The position numbers and the translations under genes were made by a program. This document shows positions 34,638 to 44,164 of a stretch of 64,000 nucleotides of DNA, piece by piece (within the stretch, counting starts at the first letter, position 1; each line of letters begins with the position of its first letter). The stretch is from Meridianimarinicoccus roseus (GTDB lineage: Bacteria; Pseudomonadota; Alphaproteobacteria; Rhodobacterales; Rhodobacteraceae), in NCBI RefSeq assembly GCF_003172915.1, contig NZ_QGKU01000038.1:1-64000 (forward strand), in the 5' to 3' direction. Below the pieces are notes generated by a model. That model was not told the origin of the DNA, searched no databases, and saw nothing but the letters and a program-made list of their open reading frames with translations.

Positions 34638-35666
34638 ATGCGAGTTTTTCTGCTGGTCCTTGCCCTTCTGGCACCGTCCGCGCAGGCGCGCGACATCACG
34701 GATAGCGCAGGCCGAACGGTCACGCTGCCCGATGCGGTGACCACGGTCTTCGCCGCCGGACCGCCCGCCGCGATCCTGCTTTATGTCATGAAGCCCGAGG
34801 CGATGACCGGTTGGCCGCGCGCCCTGCGGCCGGAAGAGCGCGCCTATATCGCGCCACCCTTTCGTGATCTGCCCGAAACAGGGCGGCTTACCGGGCGCGG
34901 CGGCGAAGCGAACCTTGAACGCGTGCTGGAAATCCGGCCCGATCTGATCCTTGATTTCGGGTCGGTTCGCGACACCTACGTCGATCTTGCGAACCGTGTG
35001 CAGCGCCAGACCGGCATCCCTTACATCCTTATCGATGGGCGCTTCGAAAACACGCCGCAGGCACTGCGCTTGCTAGGCGAGGCGCTTGGCGTGCCCGAGC
35101 GGGGCGAGGCATTGGCCGCAGAGGTCGAAGCGACCTTCGCGCGCATCGAGGCCATGCTGCTGGATGTGCCGGTTGACCAGCGACCCCGCGTCTACCTAGC
35201 GCGCGGGCCCGAGGGGCTGGAAACCGGCATGAAAGGCTCGATCAACACCGAAATCATCGAACGTGCGGGCGGGCGAAATGTGGCCGATGATGGCGGCGCG
35301 ACGCGCGGGCTGGTGAACGCTTCGATGGAACAGCTGATCGTGGCGAACCCCGACACCATCGTGACGTGGGACCGCAACTTCTACGCCAGGGTTTTTGATG
35401 ATCCGTTGTGGCAGGGCATCGACGCCGTGCAGGCAGGCCGCGTCTACCTGTCGCCCACGGCACCGTTCGGCTGGATCGACAGGCCGCCTTCGCTCAACCG
35501 GATGATGGGGCTGCTCTGGATGGCGGGACTGCTTTATCCCGACCGGTGGGATGGCGATCTGCGCGAAGAGGCACGTGCATTCTATCGGCGCTTCTATCAT
35601 GTGGAACTGGCCGATGAGGAACTGGAAAGGCTGCTCGAATGGGCCGAGGGACGACCGCCGATGTAG
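34638..35666 (+). CDS. Iron-complex-type ABC transporter substrate-binding protein (MolA/FecB fold)
   Basis: Cluster III (FecB/BtuF/MolA fold) binding protein, 342 residues, signal peptide ending at PSAQA. Visible features are ITDSAGRTVTLPDAVTTVFA at the start, PDLILDFGSV in the middle, the long backbone helix, and a C-terminal YPDRWDGDLREEARAFYRRFY. That last segment resembles the molybdate/tungstate-binding MolA as well as siderophore and corrinoid binders. Ligand is therefore uncertain: an iron chelate, cobamide or an oxyanion. The adjacent tungstate transporter makes an oxyanion worth testing. ATG follows AAGGAG. The permease gene begins 28 bases before its stop. Confidence 0.85.
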   Translation: MRVFLLVLALLAPSAQARDITDSAGRTVTLPDAVTTVFAAGPPAAILLYVMKPEAMTGWPRALRPEERAYIAPPFRDLPETGRLTGRGGEANLERVLEIRPDLILDFGSVRDTYVDLANRVQRQTGIPYILIDGRFENTPQALRLLGEALGVPERGEALAAEVEATFARIEAMLLDVPVDQRPRVYLARGPEGLETGMKGSINTEIIERAGGRNVADDGGATRGLVNASMEQLIVANPDTIVTWDRNFYARVFDDPLWQGIDAVQAGRVYLSPTAPFGWIDRPPSLNRMMGLLWMAGLLYPDRWDGDLREEARAFYRRFYHVELADEELERLLEWAEGRPPM

Positions 35667-36661
35667 ACCCGCCGCGCCCGGCCCCGACTCTGTCCGGCGC
35701 GCTGGTGCTTTGCCTTGTGGCGCTGGCCTTCGGGGCGGTGATGGTCGGACCCTACGGCCTGACGCCAGGGCAGACCCTGGCGGCGCTGTTCGGACAAGGC
35801 GACCGGCAGGCGCAGATCGTGGTGTGGAGCATTCGCTTGCCGCGCGTCGGCGCGGCGCTGCTGGTAGGCGCGGCTCTTGCGGCGGCCGGGGCGAGTTATC
35901 AGGCGCTGTTCCGTAACCCGCTTGTCTCGCCCGACATTCTCGGCGTGTCGGCCGGCGCGGGGCTGGGCGCGGTGGCGGGCATCTTCTTGTCGCTGCCCGT
36001 GGCTGCGATCCAGGCGTCGGCCTTCGTGGGCGGCATGGCGGCGGTTGGCTTCGTGACACTGGTTGCATCCGTGGTCCGAAATACAGACCGGACGCTGACG
36101 CTGGTGCTGATCGGCGTGGTGATCGGCGCGCTTGCCGGTGCGGCCACATCGCTGCTCAAGGTCATGGCTGATCCCTATGACCAGTTGCCCGCAATCACCT
36201 TCTGGCTGCTCGGCTCGCTTGCCGCGACCACCACGGAAGACATCCTGCCCGCCCTGCCGATGGTGCTGATCGGGCTTGTACCGTTGGCGCTGCTGCGCTG
36301 GCGCATCAACGTGCTGAGCCTTGGCGACGAGGAAGCGCGCGCGCTCGGCGTCGAGGCGGGCAGAACGCGTTTCTTCGTGATCGCCGCAGCGACGCTGATC
36401 ACGGCGAGCGTGACAGCCCTTGCTGGCGTCGTGGGCTGGGTCGGTCTGGTGATCCCGCATGTCGCGCGGATGCTTGTCGGTCCGGGTTTCGGGCGGCTGC
36501 TGCCGACCTCGGCGCTGATCGGGGCGGGATATCTGCTGATCGTGGACACTGCAGCCCGTACCATCGCGCAGGTCGAAGTGCCGCTGGGCATCCTGACCGC
36601 CGTGATCGGGGCGCCGTTCTTTGTCTGGCTGCTGGCGCGCGGCCGCCGCGGGTGGTCCTGA
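35639..36661 (+). CDS. FecCD family ABC transporter permease
   Basis: Inner-membrane permease of 340 residues in the FecCD/BtuC family, about ten helices. Family blocks are IRLPRVGAALLVGAALAAAGASYQALFRNPLVSPDILGVSAGA (residues about 62-105) and GWVGLVIPHVARMLVGP. It forms a homodimer as the membrane channel for the upstream binding protein. It overlaps the binding-protein gene by 28 bases and ends inside the ATPase start codon, so the three genes are one operon. Confidence 0.93.
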   Translation: MGRGTTADVDPPRPAPTLSGALVLCLVALAFGAVMVGPYGLTPGQTLAALFGQGDRQAQIVVWSIRLPRVGAALLVGAALAAAGASYQALFRNPLVSPDILGVSAGAGLGAVAGIFLSLPVAAIQASAFVGGMAAVGFVTLVASVVRNTDRTLTLVLIGVVIGALAGAATSLLKVMADPYDQLPAITFWLLGSLAATTTEDILPALPMVLIGLVPLALLRWRINVLSLGDEEARALGVEAGRTRFFVIAAATLITASVTALAGVVGWVGLVIPHVARMLVGPGFGRLLPTSALIGAGYLLIVDTAARTIAQVEVPLGILTAVIGAPFFVWLLARGRRGWS

Positions 36662-37485
36662 TGCTGGAAGCGCAAGAACTGTCCATCGGCTATGGCCAGG
36701 TGGCGATTGGCACGGGGCTGACGCTCAAGGTCGCGCAAGGTGAAATTCTGTGCCTGCTGGGTCCAAACGGCTGCGGCAAGACCACTCTGTTCCGGACGCT
36801 TCTGGGGCTGCTGCCCGCCCTGTCGGGCGATGTGCTGCTGGGCGGCACACCCATCGCGTCGCAGCGCCGGGCCGAGATCGCCCGGCGCATCGCCTATGTC
36901 CCGCAAGCCCACGCGCCGCCGTTTCCGTTCGAGGCGTCCGAGGTCGTTCTGATGGGCCGCACCGCAAGGCTTGGTGCCTTTGCGCAGCCGGGCCGTGCGG
37001 ATCGCGTCGCGGCGCTGGCTGCGATGGCGCGTCTTGGGATCGGCGACCTGGCCTGCCGCGACTATTCCCGTCTGTCCGGCGGGCAAAGGCAACTGGTCCT
37101 GATCGCGCGCGCATTGGCGCAGGACACGCCACTCATCGTCATGGACGAGCCCACCGCCAGTCTGGATTTCGGCAACCAGGCGCAGGTTCTGGCGCAGATC
37201 GGGGCGCTGGTCCGGGATGAGTCCCCTCAGGGGCGCGGTGTCATCCTGTCCACGCATGACCCCGATCAGGCATTCGCGCTGGGGGCAAGGGTGCTGCTGA
37301 TGCACCGGGGCGGGGTAATGGCCGACGGACCGGCAGCGGCGGTGTTGACCGCTGCGAACCTGAGCACGGTCTACGGCATTCCCGTTACCGTCGAAACGAC
37401 CGGCTCGGGCCGCAAGGTCTGCCTGCCGACGCTGGATCGGCAGGTCACGCCTTCTGAAACGCCGCGCGCCATCCCCGTCGCGTAG
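36661..37485 (+). CDS. Iron-complex-type ABC transporter ATP-binding protein
   Basis: ABC ATPase of 274 residues, FecE/BtuD type. Walker A is GPNGCGKTT, the signature LSGGQRQLVLIARAL and Walker B LIVMDEPTASLD. The ATG at 36661 shares one base with the permease stop (TGATG). An upstream in-frame GTG at 36652 is possible but less likely. Completes the importer with the two preceding genes. Confidence 0.94.
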   Translation: MLEAQELSIGYGQVAIGTGLTLKVAQGEILCLLGPNGCGKTTLFRTLLGLLPALSGDVLLGGTPIASQRRAEIARRIAYVPQAHAPPFPFEASEVVLMGRTARLGAFAQPGRADRVAALAAMARLGIGDLACRDYSRLSGGQRQLVLIARALAQDTPLIVMDEPTASLDFGNQAQVLAQIGALVRDESPQGRGVILSTHDPDQAFALGARVLLMHRGGVMADGPAAAVLTAANLSTVYGIPVTVETTGSGRKVCLPTLDRQVTPSETPRAIPVA

Positions 37486-37663
37486 GGCGTCCCGCGCGCC
37501 GATGGGCGCCGCCCGCCCGAATCTCCGCGATGCCACCGCGCCGCCTCCGGCCCAAGCGATGCAAACCGTGCCGATGCGCGCTGCGATCAGTTGTCCCGCC
37601 TGCGACGCTTGTTGCAGCCCCCCCGCTGGGTTAAATCAGCGGGACCCGAAGAGAAGGCGGACC

Positions 37664-39460
37664 ATGGCGCGTAAACCGATTACCGACACCGAAGACCGCG
37701 CGGGTTCGCGCAAGATCGGCGCGCTGCGCGGCCTGATGCCGTTCGTGATGCGCTATCGCGGGCTGCTGGCGCTGTCGGTTGTCGCGCTCGTGTTCACCGC
37801 ACTCGTTTCGCTTGTGCTGCCGCTGGCGGTGCGCCGCGTGGTGGACGGCTTCCAGAGCGGATCCACCCAACTGCTCGACCAGTATTTCCTTGCGGCCATC
37901 ATGATCGCCGGGCTGCTCGCGCTTGGCACCGGCACGCGCTATTACCTTGTCACCCGGCTGGGCGAACGGGTCGTGGCGGATATCCGCAAGGCGGTGTTCA
38001 ACAACATGATCGGCATGTCGCCCGCGTTCTACGAGAAGATCATGACGGGCGAGGTGCTGTCGCGCATCACCACCGACACCACGCTGATCCAATCCGTGAT
38101 CGGCAGTTCCGTGTCGTGGTTCCTGCGCAACGTTCTGCTTTTCTTCGGCGGGCTGGCGATGATGCTGGCGACGTCGGCCAAGCTCACCGGTCTGGTTCTG
38201 CTCCTCGTGCCCGTGGTGATCGTGCCGATCATCGCGCTGGGGCGGCGCGTGCGCAAGCTGTCGAAGGCCAACCAGGACTGGATCGCGCAGTCCTCGGGCA
38301 AGGCGTCAGAAACGCTGCTCTCGGTGCAGGCGGTCCAGGCCTTCAGCCACGAAACGCTGTCTGCGCTGCGTTTTTCGGACGTGACCGAACAGGCCTTCTT
38401 GTCGGCCAAGGCGCGCATCGCTGTTCGCGCGGCGCTGACCGTGATCGTGATCTTCCTGGTCTTTGCCGGCATCGTGGGCGTGTTGTGGATCGGCGCGCGC
38501 GATGTGCGCGAGGGGGCCATGACCATCGGCGCGTTGGTGCAGTTCGTGATCTATGCCGGGATCATGGCCGCCTCCACCGCTGCGCTGTCCGAGATCTGGG
38601 GCGAATTGCAGCGCGCGGCCGGGGCGACAGAGCGGCTGGTCGAGTTGCTGACCGCATCGGACAGCGTAACCGACCCGGCGCGCCCCGCGCCGGTGCCGCA
38701 GCCCTGTCGGGGCGAGATTACCTTCGACGCGGTGCGCTTCACCTATCCTTCCCGGCCCGATGCAGCGGCGCTCGATGGTGTCAGCATGACCATCGCGCCG
38801 GGCGAGACCGTGGCGCTGGTCGGCCCGTCCGGAGCGGGCAAGACAACGATCCTGCAGCTTCTGCTGCGCTTCTACGACCCGGCGGCGGGCCGCATCCTGC
38901 TGGACGGGACCGACCTGCGCGACATGGCGCGGCAGGACTTCCGCCAGCAGCTCGCGCTGGTCCCGCAGGAGCCGGTGATCTTCGCCGACACTGCGATGGA
39001 AAACATTCGCTTCGGGCGCCCCGACGCGACCGACGACGAGGTGATCGCCGCCGCGAAGGCCGCTGCCGCGCATGGCTTCGTCAGCGACCTGCCGGAGGGC
39101 TATGGTAGCCAGCTGGGCGAGCGCGGGGTCATGCTGTCGGGCGGTCAGAAGCAGCGCATCGCCATTGCCCGAGCGATCCTGCGCGAGGCCCCGGTGCTTC
39201 TGCTGGACGAGGCGACATCGGCGCTCGATGCCGAAAGCGAACTGGCGGTGCAGCGCGCGGTCGAGGCGCTGGCGCGCGACCGAACCACGCTGATTGTCGC
39301 GCACCGGCTTGCGACCGTGAAAAAGGCCGACCGCATCCTCGTGTTCGACGCGGGCCGGATAGTGGCCAGCGGAACCCATGACAGCCTTGTCGCGCAGGGT
39401 GGGCTTTATGCCCGTCTGGCGGAGTTGCAATTCACCGGCGGTGCGGTCGCGGCGGAGTAA
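37664..39460 (+). CDS. ABC exporter half-transporter (MsbA-related)
   Basis: Fused membrane and ATPase half-transporter of 598 residues. Six helices occupy about residues 25-320. The nucleotide-binding domain has Walker A GPSGAGKTT, signature LSGGQKQRIAIARAI and Walker B VLLLDEATSALD. Such proteins homodimerise and export lipids or drugs; this alphaproteobacterial branch is MsbA-related but its cargo is not known. The ATG at 37664 follows AGAAGG. Upstream lies a small inverted repeat (CCCGCTG and CAGCGGG around 37622-37643). It may be separately transcribed from the importer operon. Confidence 0.9.
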   Translation: MARKPITDTEDRAGSRKIGALRGLMPFVMRYRGLLALSVVALVFTALVSLVLPLAVRRVVDGFQSGSTQLLDQYFLAAIMIAGLLALGTGTRYYLVTRLGERVVADIRKAVFNNMIGMSPAFYEKIMTGEVLSRITTDTTLIQSVIGSSVSWFLRNVLLFFGGLAMMLATSAKLTGLVLLLVPVVIVPIIALGRRVRKLSKANQDWIAQSSGKASETLLSVQAVQAFSHETLSALRFSDVTEQAFLSAKARIAVRAALTVIVIFLVFAGIVGVLWIGARDVREGAMTIGALVQFVIYAGIMAASTAALSEIWGELQRAAGATERLVELLTASDSVTDPARPAPVPQPCRGEITFDAVRFTYPSRPDAAALDGVSMTIAPGETVALVGPSGAGKTTILQLLLRFYDPAAGRILLDGTDLRDMARQDFRQQLALVPQEPVIFADTAMENIRFGRPDATDDEVIAAAKAAAAHGFVSDLPEGYGSQLGERGVMLSGGQKQRIAIARAILREAPVLLLDEATSALDAESELAVQRAVEALARDRTTLIVAHRLATVKKADRILVFDAGRIVASGTHDSLVAQGGLYARLAELQFTGGAVAAE

Positions 39461-39507
39461 CGCGAGGAGGGCGCACTCATGTCGCGGCCTTGGCCTTGGG
39501 GATCTGG

Positions 39508-39840
39508 TCAGGACTTCAGGAACCGCCGCCGGGCTTCTGCGGCAATGGAGGCTCGCATCTCCACCTGCGCGAGATCCGCCATGACGCGCCGTCGCGCGCC
39601 GGGGTCGGTCAGTGCAGCAAGCTCCGCTCGCAGGGCGTCCGCCTGCTTTTTCAGGGAGATTTCCTCGGGCAGGACCCCGGCCTGTGCCATGATCCGGAAG
39701 CCGACAGCATCGGCTGCGGTGACGAAGGCATCACCCGGCCGGTGCGGCAAGGGCGCGCCAGCGCCTTCGAGGTCGTCAAGCTCGCCCTTCCCGAGGGCCT
39801 TCAACATTTGACGTTCGGCCAGTCGGTCGCGCCAGGACAT
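39508..39840 (-). CDS. DUF1992 (DnaJ homologue subfamily C28-like) protein
   Basis: Small cytoplasmic protein of 110 residues. The DUF1992 signature, a basic-acidic pattern ending in a GxGxPL-like turn, is visible as RLAERQMLKALGKGELDD followed by LEGAGAPLPH. The remainder is helical with many Arg and Ala. Function unknown; the domain also occurs in the eukaryotic DnaJ homologue C28. It is convergent with the ABC exporter gene and divergent from the acyl-CoA synthetase gene. Confidence 0.8.
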   Translation of the reverse strand: MSWRDRLAERQMLKALGKGELDDLEGAGAPLPHRPGDAFVTAADAVGFRIMAQAGVLPEEISLKKQADALRAELAALTDPGARRRVMADLAQVEMRASIAAEARRRFLKS

Positions 39841-39995
39841 CGGGCACTCCTCTCGCAGCTATGGAGGAGAATATGGGAAGCGGCTGCAATGCGTGCAATG
39901 CGCGCCACGGGCCGCAACGCTGCGTCAGACTTGTGCGCAACCGGCAAACTCCCCAAATTCACGCGAACACGACCACGTTCGGCTGGGAGGACACA

Positions 39996-41897
39996 GTGGC
40001 CACGAGATTCAGCACCATCGAGGATTGTCGCGCGATCGAGGCGCAGGGCCCCTATGCCGAAAAGGACGTGCCGCGCACGGTGTATCACGCGCTGAGCCGG
40101 TGCGCCGACCGCTTCCCGTCGCGCAACGCGGTGTCGTTCCAACTGCTGTCGGACCCGCGCAGCAAGGCCGAGACGCTGACCTGGACGGCTCTGCACGGGC
40201 AGGTCACGCAGGCGGCGAACCTGTTCCGCAGCCTCGGCGTGGGCGATGGCGATGTGGTCGCCTTCCTGCTGCCGAACGCGAACGAAACGGTGGTCACGCT
40301 GCTGGGGGGCATGACGGCGGGGATCGTGAACCCGATCAACCCGCTGCTCGACGTGGAACAGATCGCCGGCATCCTGAACGAGACGCAGGCGAAGGTTCTG
40401 GTGACGCTCAAACCGTTCCCCAAGACCGACGTGGCGCAGAAGGCGGCCGAGGCGGTGGCCTTCGCACCCTCGGTCAAGACGGTGCTGGAAGTGGATCTGC
40501 TGCATTACCTGTCGCCGCCGAAAAGCTGGATCGTGCCGCTGGTCCGGCCGAAGGTGACCGCGCGCCACCATGCCCGCGTGCTGGATTTCACGTCCGAACT
40601 TGCGCGCCAGCCCGCCGACCGGCTTGGCTTCGCCGAAAGCGCGGACGACCGCGTGGCGGCGCATTTCCATACCGGCGGGACGACCGGCACGCCAAAGGTG
40701 GCGCAGCACCGCATGTCCGGGATGATCTACAACGGCTGGCTAGGGCAAGAACTGATCTTCGACGAAACCGACGTGCTGATCTGTCCGCTGCCGCTGTTCC
40801 ATGTGTTCGCCTGCTACCCGATCATGATGTCGGTGCTGCAATCGGGCAGCCACGTGGTGTTTCCGACGCCCGCCGGCTATCGCGGTGACGGCGTGTTCGA
40901 CAATTTCTGGAAGCTGATCGAACGTTGGGGCGTGACCTTCCTGATCACGGTGCCGACCGCGCTGTCGGCGCTGATGCAGCGCCCGGTGAACGGCGACGTG
41001 TCCAGCCTGAAGACGGCGATCTCGGGCTCGGCGCCGCTGCCGCTTGAGCTTTACCGCCGCTTCGAGGAGAAGACCGGGGTGCAGATCTCGGAAGGCTACG
41101 GGCTGACCGAGGTGACGTGCCTCGTGTCCTGCAACCCGATGGAAGGGATGAAGAAGGTCGGGTCGGTCGGCATCCCGCTGCCCTATACCGACGTGCGCAT
41201 CCTGCACTGTACCGAGGACGGCGCGATCGACCGGGAATGCGGCACCGACGAGGTGGGCGAGATCTGTGTCGCCAACCCCGGCGTGATCGAGGGGTCGACC
41301 TATACCGAGGAGGGCAAGAACCTCGGGCTTTATGCCGACCGTGTCTACCTGCGCACGGGCGACCTGGGGCGGATCGACTCCGATGGCTATCTGTGGATCA
41401 CCGGCCGCAAGAAGGACCTGATCATCCGGGGCGGGCACAACATCGACCCCGCCGAGATCGAGGAGGCGCTGATGGGCCATGACGCGGTCGCCTTCGTGGG
41501 CGCGATCGGGCAGCCGGACGCGCGCGCAGGCGAGTTGCCCTGCGCCTATGTGGAACTCGTCGCCGGGGCGAAGGTCACGCCTGCGGAGCTTCTGGACTTC
41601 TGTAGCACCCGCATCCACGAACGCGCCGCGATCCCCAAACATATCGAGGTGATGGGCGAATTGCCCAAGACGGCGGTCGGCAAGGTGTTCAAGCCCGCGC
41701 TGCGCAAGCTGGCGATCACGCGGGTCTACGACGCCGCGCTGGCCGAGGCGGGCCTTGCCGCGCGCGTCGCCGAGGTGGTGGACGACAAGAAACTGGGGCT
41801 GACCGCGGTTCTGGAGCGCACCGGCGAGGCGGACGAGGACGCACCCGGAAAGGTGCTGGGCGCCTTCACCCGCCCATGGCGCTGGTCGCAGGGCTGA
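39996..41897 (+). CDS. Acyl-CoA synthetase (AMP-forming)
   Basis: AMP-binding enzyme of 633 residues from a GTG start at 39996 that follows GGGAGGA. The adenylation P-loop reads HTGGTTGTPKVAQH. The A5 motif is EGYGLTEVTC, the A7/A8 hinge YLRTGDLGRIDSDGYLWITGRKKDLIIRGG (about residues 450-480) and the catalytic Lys is near LPKTAVGKVFKPALRK. It activates a carboxylic acid to its CoA thioester; chain length cannot be read. At over 600 residues it is longer than most acyl-CoA ligases, with a tail after the catalytic lysine. It ends just before element copy B. Confidence 0.9.
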   Translation: MATRFSTIEDCRAIEAQGPYAEKDVPRTVYHALSRCADRFPSRNAVSFQLLSDPRSKAETLTWTALHGQVTQAANLFRSLGVGDGDVVAFLLPNANETVVTLLGGMTAGIVNPINPLLDVEQIAGILNETQAKVLVTLKPFPKTDVAQKAAEAVAFAPSVKTVLEVDLLHYLSPPKSWIVPLVRPKVTARHHARVLDFTSELARQPADRLGFAESADDRVAAHFHTGGTTGTPKVAQHRMSGMIYNGWLGQELIFDETDVLICPLPLFHVFACYPIMMSVLQSGSHVVFPTPAGYRGDGVFDNFWKLIERWGVTFLITVPTALSALMQRPVNGDVSSLKTAISGSAPLPLELYRRFEEKTGVQISEGYGLTEVTCLVSCNPMEGMKKVGSVGIPLPYTDVRILHCTEDGAIDRECGTDEVGEICVANPGVIEGSTYTEEGKNLGLYADRVYLRTGDLGRIDSDGYLWITGRKKDLIIRGGHNIDPAEIEEALMGHDAVAFVGAIGQPDARAGELPCAYVELVAGAKVTPAELLDFCSTRIHERAAIPKHIEVMGELPKTAVGKVFKPALRKLAITRVYDAALAEAGLAARVAEVVDDKKLGLTAVLERTGEADEDAPGKVLGAFTRPWRWSQG

Positions 41898-41914
41898 AGC
41901 GGCGGGGGGGGGTG

Positions 41915-41987
41915 CTCCCGCCCGTCTTCATCGCGCGTGCCGCGCAATTCATTCCGTTGGGCCCGGCAGCGCGGCTGCGCCGCGCTG
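41915..41987 (+). repeat. Two-stem-loop intergenic element, copy B
   Basis: Copy B of the dispersed element. It starts CTCCCGCCCGTCTTC, has a short stem 1 (GCGCG 41933-41937 with 41941-41945, loop TGC), the box CCGTTGGGCCCGG (41954-41966), and a perfect 9-pair stem 2 (CAGCGCGGC 41967-41975 with 41979-41987, loop TGC). Located between convergent gene ends, as is copy A. Confidence 0.8.
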
Positions 41988-42078
41988 CTGTCGCGCGTGG
42001 GCTGAGCCGCGCGGCGCCGACCCACACCTGAGCGGAGCGCGGCATGGCGGGTTGGAGGGGCGGTGCGCGTCCAGCGCG

Positions 42079-43017
42079 TCAGTAACCCCGCGCCCGGTCC
42101 ACCAGCCCGTCGACCGGCGCGCCCGTCTCGAGCCGCGCGATGCTGTCCGCGAGGCACGGGGCGGCCGTGGTCGGCCGGGTGGTGGACGCCACATGCGGTG
42201 TCACCGTCACGTGCGGATGGGACCAGAACGGGTGATCGGCGGGCAGCGGTTCGGTGCGGAAAACGTCCAGTGTCGCGTGTCCGATTTGCCCGCTGTCGAG
42301 CGCCGCCAGAAGCGCCGCGTCGTCGATCAGCGGGCCGCGTCCGGGGTTCAGGATCACCGCCCCGCGCGGCAGCGCCGCCAGCCGCGCCGTGTTCATCAGC
42401 CCGTCGGTCTGCGGGGTCTGCGGCAGCAGCAGCACGACCATCTCGGCCCCGTCCAGCGCCGCGGCCAGCCCGTCCGGCCCGCTATGGCAGGTCACTCCCG
42501 GCACCGTGCGCTGCCCGCGGCTCCAGCCCGACACGCGGAAGTTCAGACTTGCCAGCGCCTTCGCGCAGGCCGCGCCCAGCACGCCCAGCCCCAGCACGCA
42601 GACCCGCCGGTCGCGCGCCAGCGGCGGGCAGGTCTGGTCCCAGCTGCCCGGGGCGGCGAGGATATGTGCGTCCATCCCGAGGTGGTGGCGCAGCACGTGG
42701 CCGGTCACCCACTCCACCATCCCCTCGGTCAGACCCACCGGGTCCACCATACGCATCAGCGGCTGGGTCAAGGTCGGGTTGCCGACGATCTTCTCGACCC
42801 CGGCCCACAGGCTCAGCACCGCCTTCGCGCCTGTGAAGGGCGCGAAATCCGACATCCCGCCGCTGGGCGCATAGACGATGTAATCCACCGTCGCCGGATC
42901 TTCTGCCTGCCTCGTCACCCGCGCCTCGAGCCCGGCGCGCGCCAGCGCGTCGGGCAGCAGGTCGCGGTATTCGTGCCAGTCGTCGTCGCGGGCGGAGAAC
43001 AGGATCGTCAGTGGCAT
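42079..43017 (-). CDS. D-2-hydroxyacid dehydrogenase, GhrA type
   Basis: NAD(P)-dependent D-2-hydroxyacid dehydrogenase of 312 residues, closest in layout to glyoxylate/hydroxypyruvate reductase A. The nucleotide-binding fold VCVLGLGVLGAACAKAL is followed by WSRGQRTVPGV. Catalytic Arg is in LNPGRGPLIDD, Glu near FRTEPLP, and His in VTVTPHVAST. It reduces small 2-oxoacids such as glyoxylate. The gene begins a few bases after rodA and may be read through from the elongation operon, but no functional link is implied. Confidence 0.9.
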   Translation of the reverse strand: MPLTILFSARDDDWHEYRDLLPDALARAGLEARVTRQAEDPATVDYIVYAPSGGMSDFAPFTGAKAVLSLWAGVEKIVGNPTLTQPLMRMVDPVGLTEGMVEWVTGHVLRHHLGMDAHILAAPGSWDQTCPPLARDRRVCVLGLGVLGAACAKALASLNFRVSGWSRGQRTVPGVTCHSGPDGLAAALDGAEMVVLLLPQTPQTDGLMNTARLAALPRGAVILNPGRGPLIDDAALLAALDSGQIGHATLDVFRTEPLPADHPFWSHPHVTVTPHVASTTRPTTAAPCLADSIARLETGAPVDGLVDRARGY

Positions 43018-43021
43018 CGGG

Positions 43022-44164
43022 TCAGGACCTCGGCTTGTGGACATGTGCGCTTTGTACCAGTCCGAAGGCGGCCAGCAGCACCAGCATCGCCGAACCGCCA
43101 TAGGACACCAGCGGCAGGGGTACACCGACCACTGGCGCCAGCCCCATCACCATCGACATGTTCACCGCGAAGAACAGGAAGAACGTGCCCGCCACCCCCA
43201 GCGTCAGAAGCTGGCTGAAGCGGTCGCGGTTGGTCATCGCGGCGGCGATGCAGAAGACGATCACCGCAGCATACAGCGCCAGCAGCGACATGCCGCCGAA
43301 GAAACCGAATTCCTCGGCCAGGGTGGTGAAGATGAAATCGGTATGCTTTTCCGGCAGGAAGTTCAGCCGACTCTGCGTCCCCTGCATGAAACCGCGCCCG
43401 GTCAGACCACCGGATCCCAGCGCGATCTTGCTTTGCGTGATGTGATAGCCCGCGCCCAGCGGGTCCGACGACGGGTCGAGGAACGTGTCGATCCTGCGGA
43501 ACTGGTAGTCCTCCAGCAACTGCCAGTCTGTCCCGCGCGAGCGCAGCACCGCCGACACCAACCCCGCGCCTGCCGCGATCACGGCGGCGAAATAGGCCCA
43601 ATGCACACCTGCGAGGAACATCACGAAGCCGCCCCCCGCCAGCAGCAGGATCGAGGTGCCCAGATCTGGCTGTTTGAGCACCAACGCCACCGGCAAGAGG
43701 ATCAGCATGACCGGCACGATCACCCAGAGCGGGCGCGACGTCTTGGACAGGTCCAGCCAGTCGTAATAGGCCGCCAGCATCATCACGAGCGAGATCTTCA
43801 TCAACTCGGACGGCTGCAGCCGCATGAAGCCGATATCGATCCAGCGCTGCGCGCCCATGCCAACGATGCCGAAGAACTCCACCCAGACCAGCAGAACCAG
43901 CGCCACCAGATAGGCCAGCGCCGACAGGTTGCGCCAGATCCGGATCGGCACCATAGCCACGATGAACATCACGGCCAGCCCGACGGCGAACCGCTTGGCC
44001 TGCGGTTCCACCCAGGGGCGGAACGATCCGCCCGCAACGGAATAGAGCATCAGGAACCCGACGCAGGCGATGGCGGTCAGCAGCAGAACCAACGGCCAGT
44101 TCAGGTACAGCACCTTGCGCGGGCCGGCGGGAATCGTCTTGACGTTGTATTCAAGGTAACTCAT
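43022..44164 (-). CDS. rodA: RodA (MrdB), SEDS peptidoglycan glycosyltransferase
   Basis: Membrane glycosyltransferase of the SEDS family, 380 residues, ten helices, which polymerises peptidoglycan during side-wall growth together with PBP2. SEDS landmarks are AQRWIDIGFMRLQPSELMKI, KQPDLGTSILLLA, the loop around FLPEKHTDFIFTTLAEEFGF and GVPLPLVSYGGSAM. The start ATG overlaps the stop of mrdA by four bases (ATGA). Last gene of mreB-mreC-mreD-mrdA-rodA. Confidence 0.97.
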   Translation of the reverse strand: MSYLEYNVKTIPAGPRKVLYLNWPLVLLLTAIACVGFLMLYSVAGGSFRPWVEPQAKRFAVGLAVMFIVAMVPIRIWRNLSALAYLVALVLLVWVEFFGIVGMGAQRWIDIGFMRLQPSELMKISLVMMLAAYYDWLDLSKTSRPLWVIVPVMLILLPVALVLKQPDLGTSILLLAGGGFVMFLAGVHWAYFAAVIAAGAGLVSAVLRSRGTDWQLLEDYQFRRIDTFLDPSSDPLGAGYHITQSKIALGSGGLTGRGFMQGTQSRLNFLPEKHTDFIFTTLAEEFGFFGGMSLLALYAAVIVFCIAAAMTNRDRFSQLLTLGVAGTFFLFFAVNMSMVMGLAPVVGVPLPLVSYGGSAMLVLLAAFGLVQSAHVHKPRS

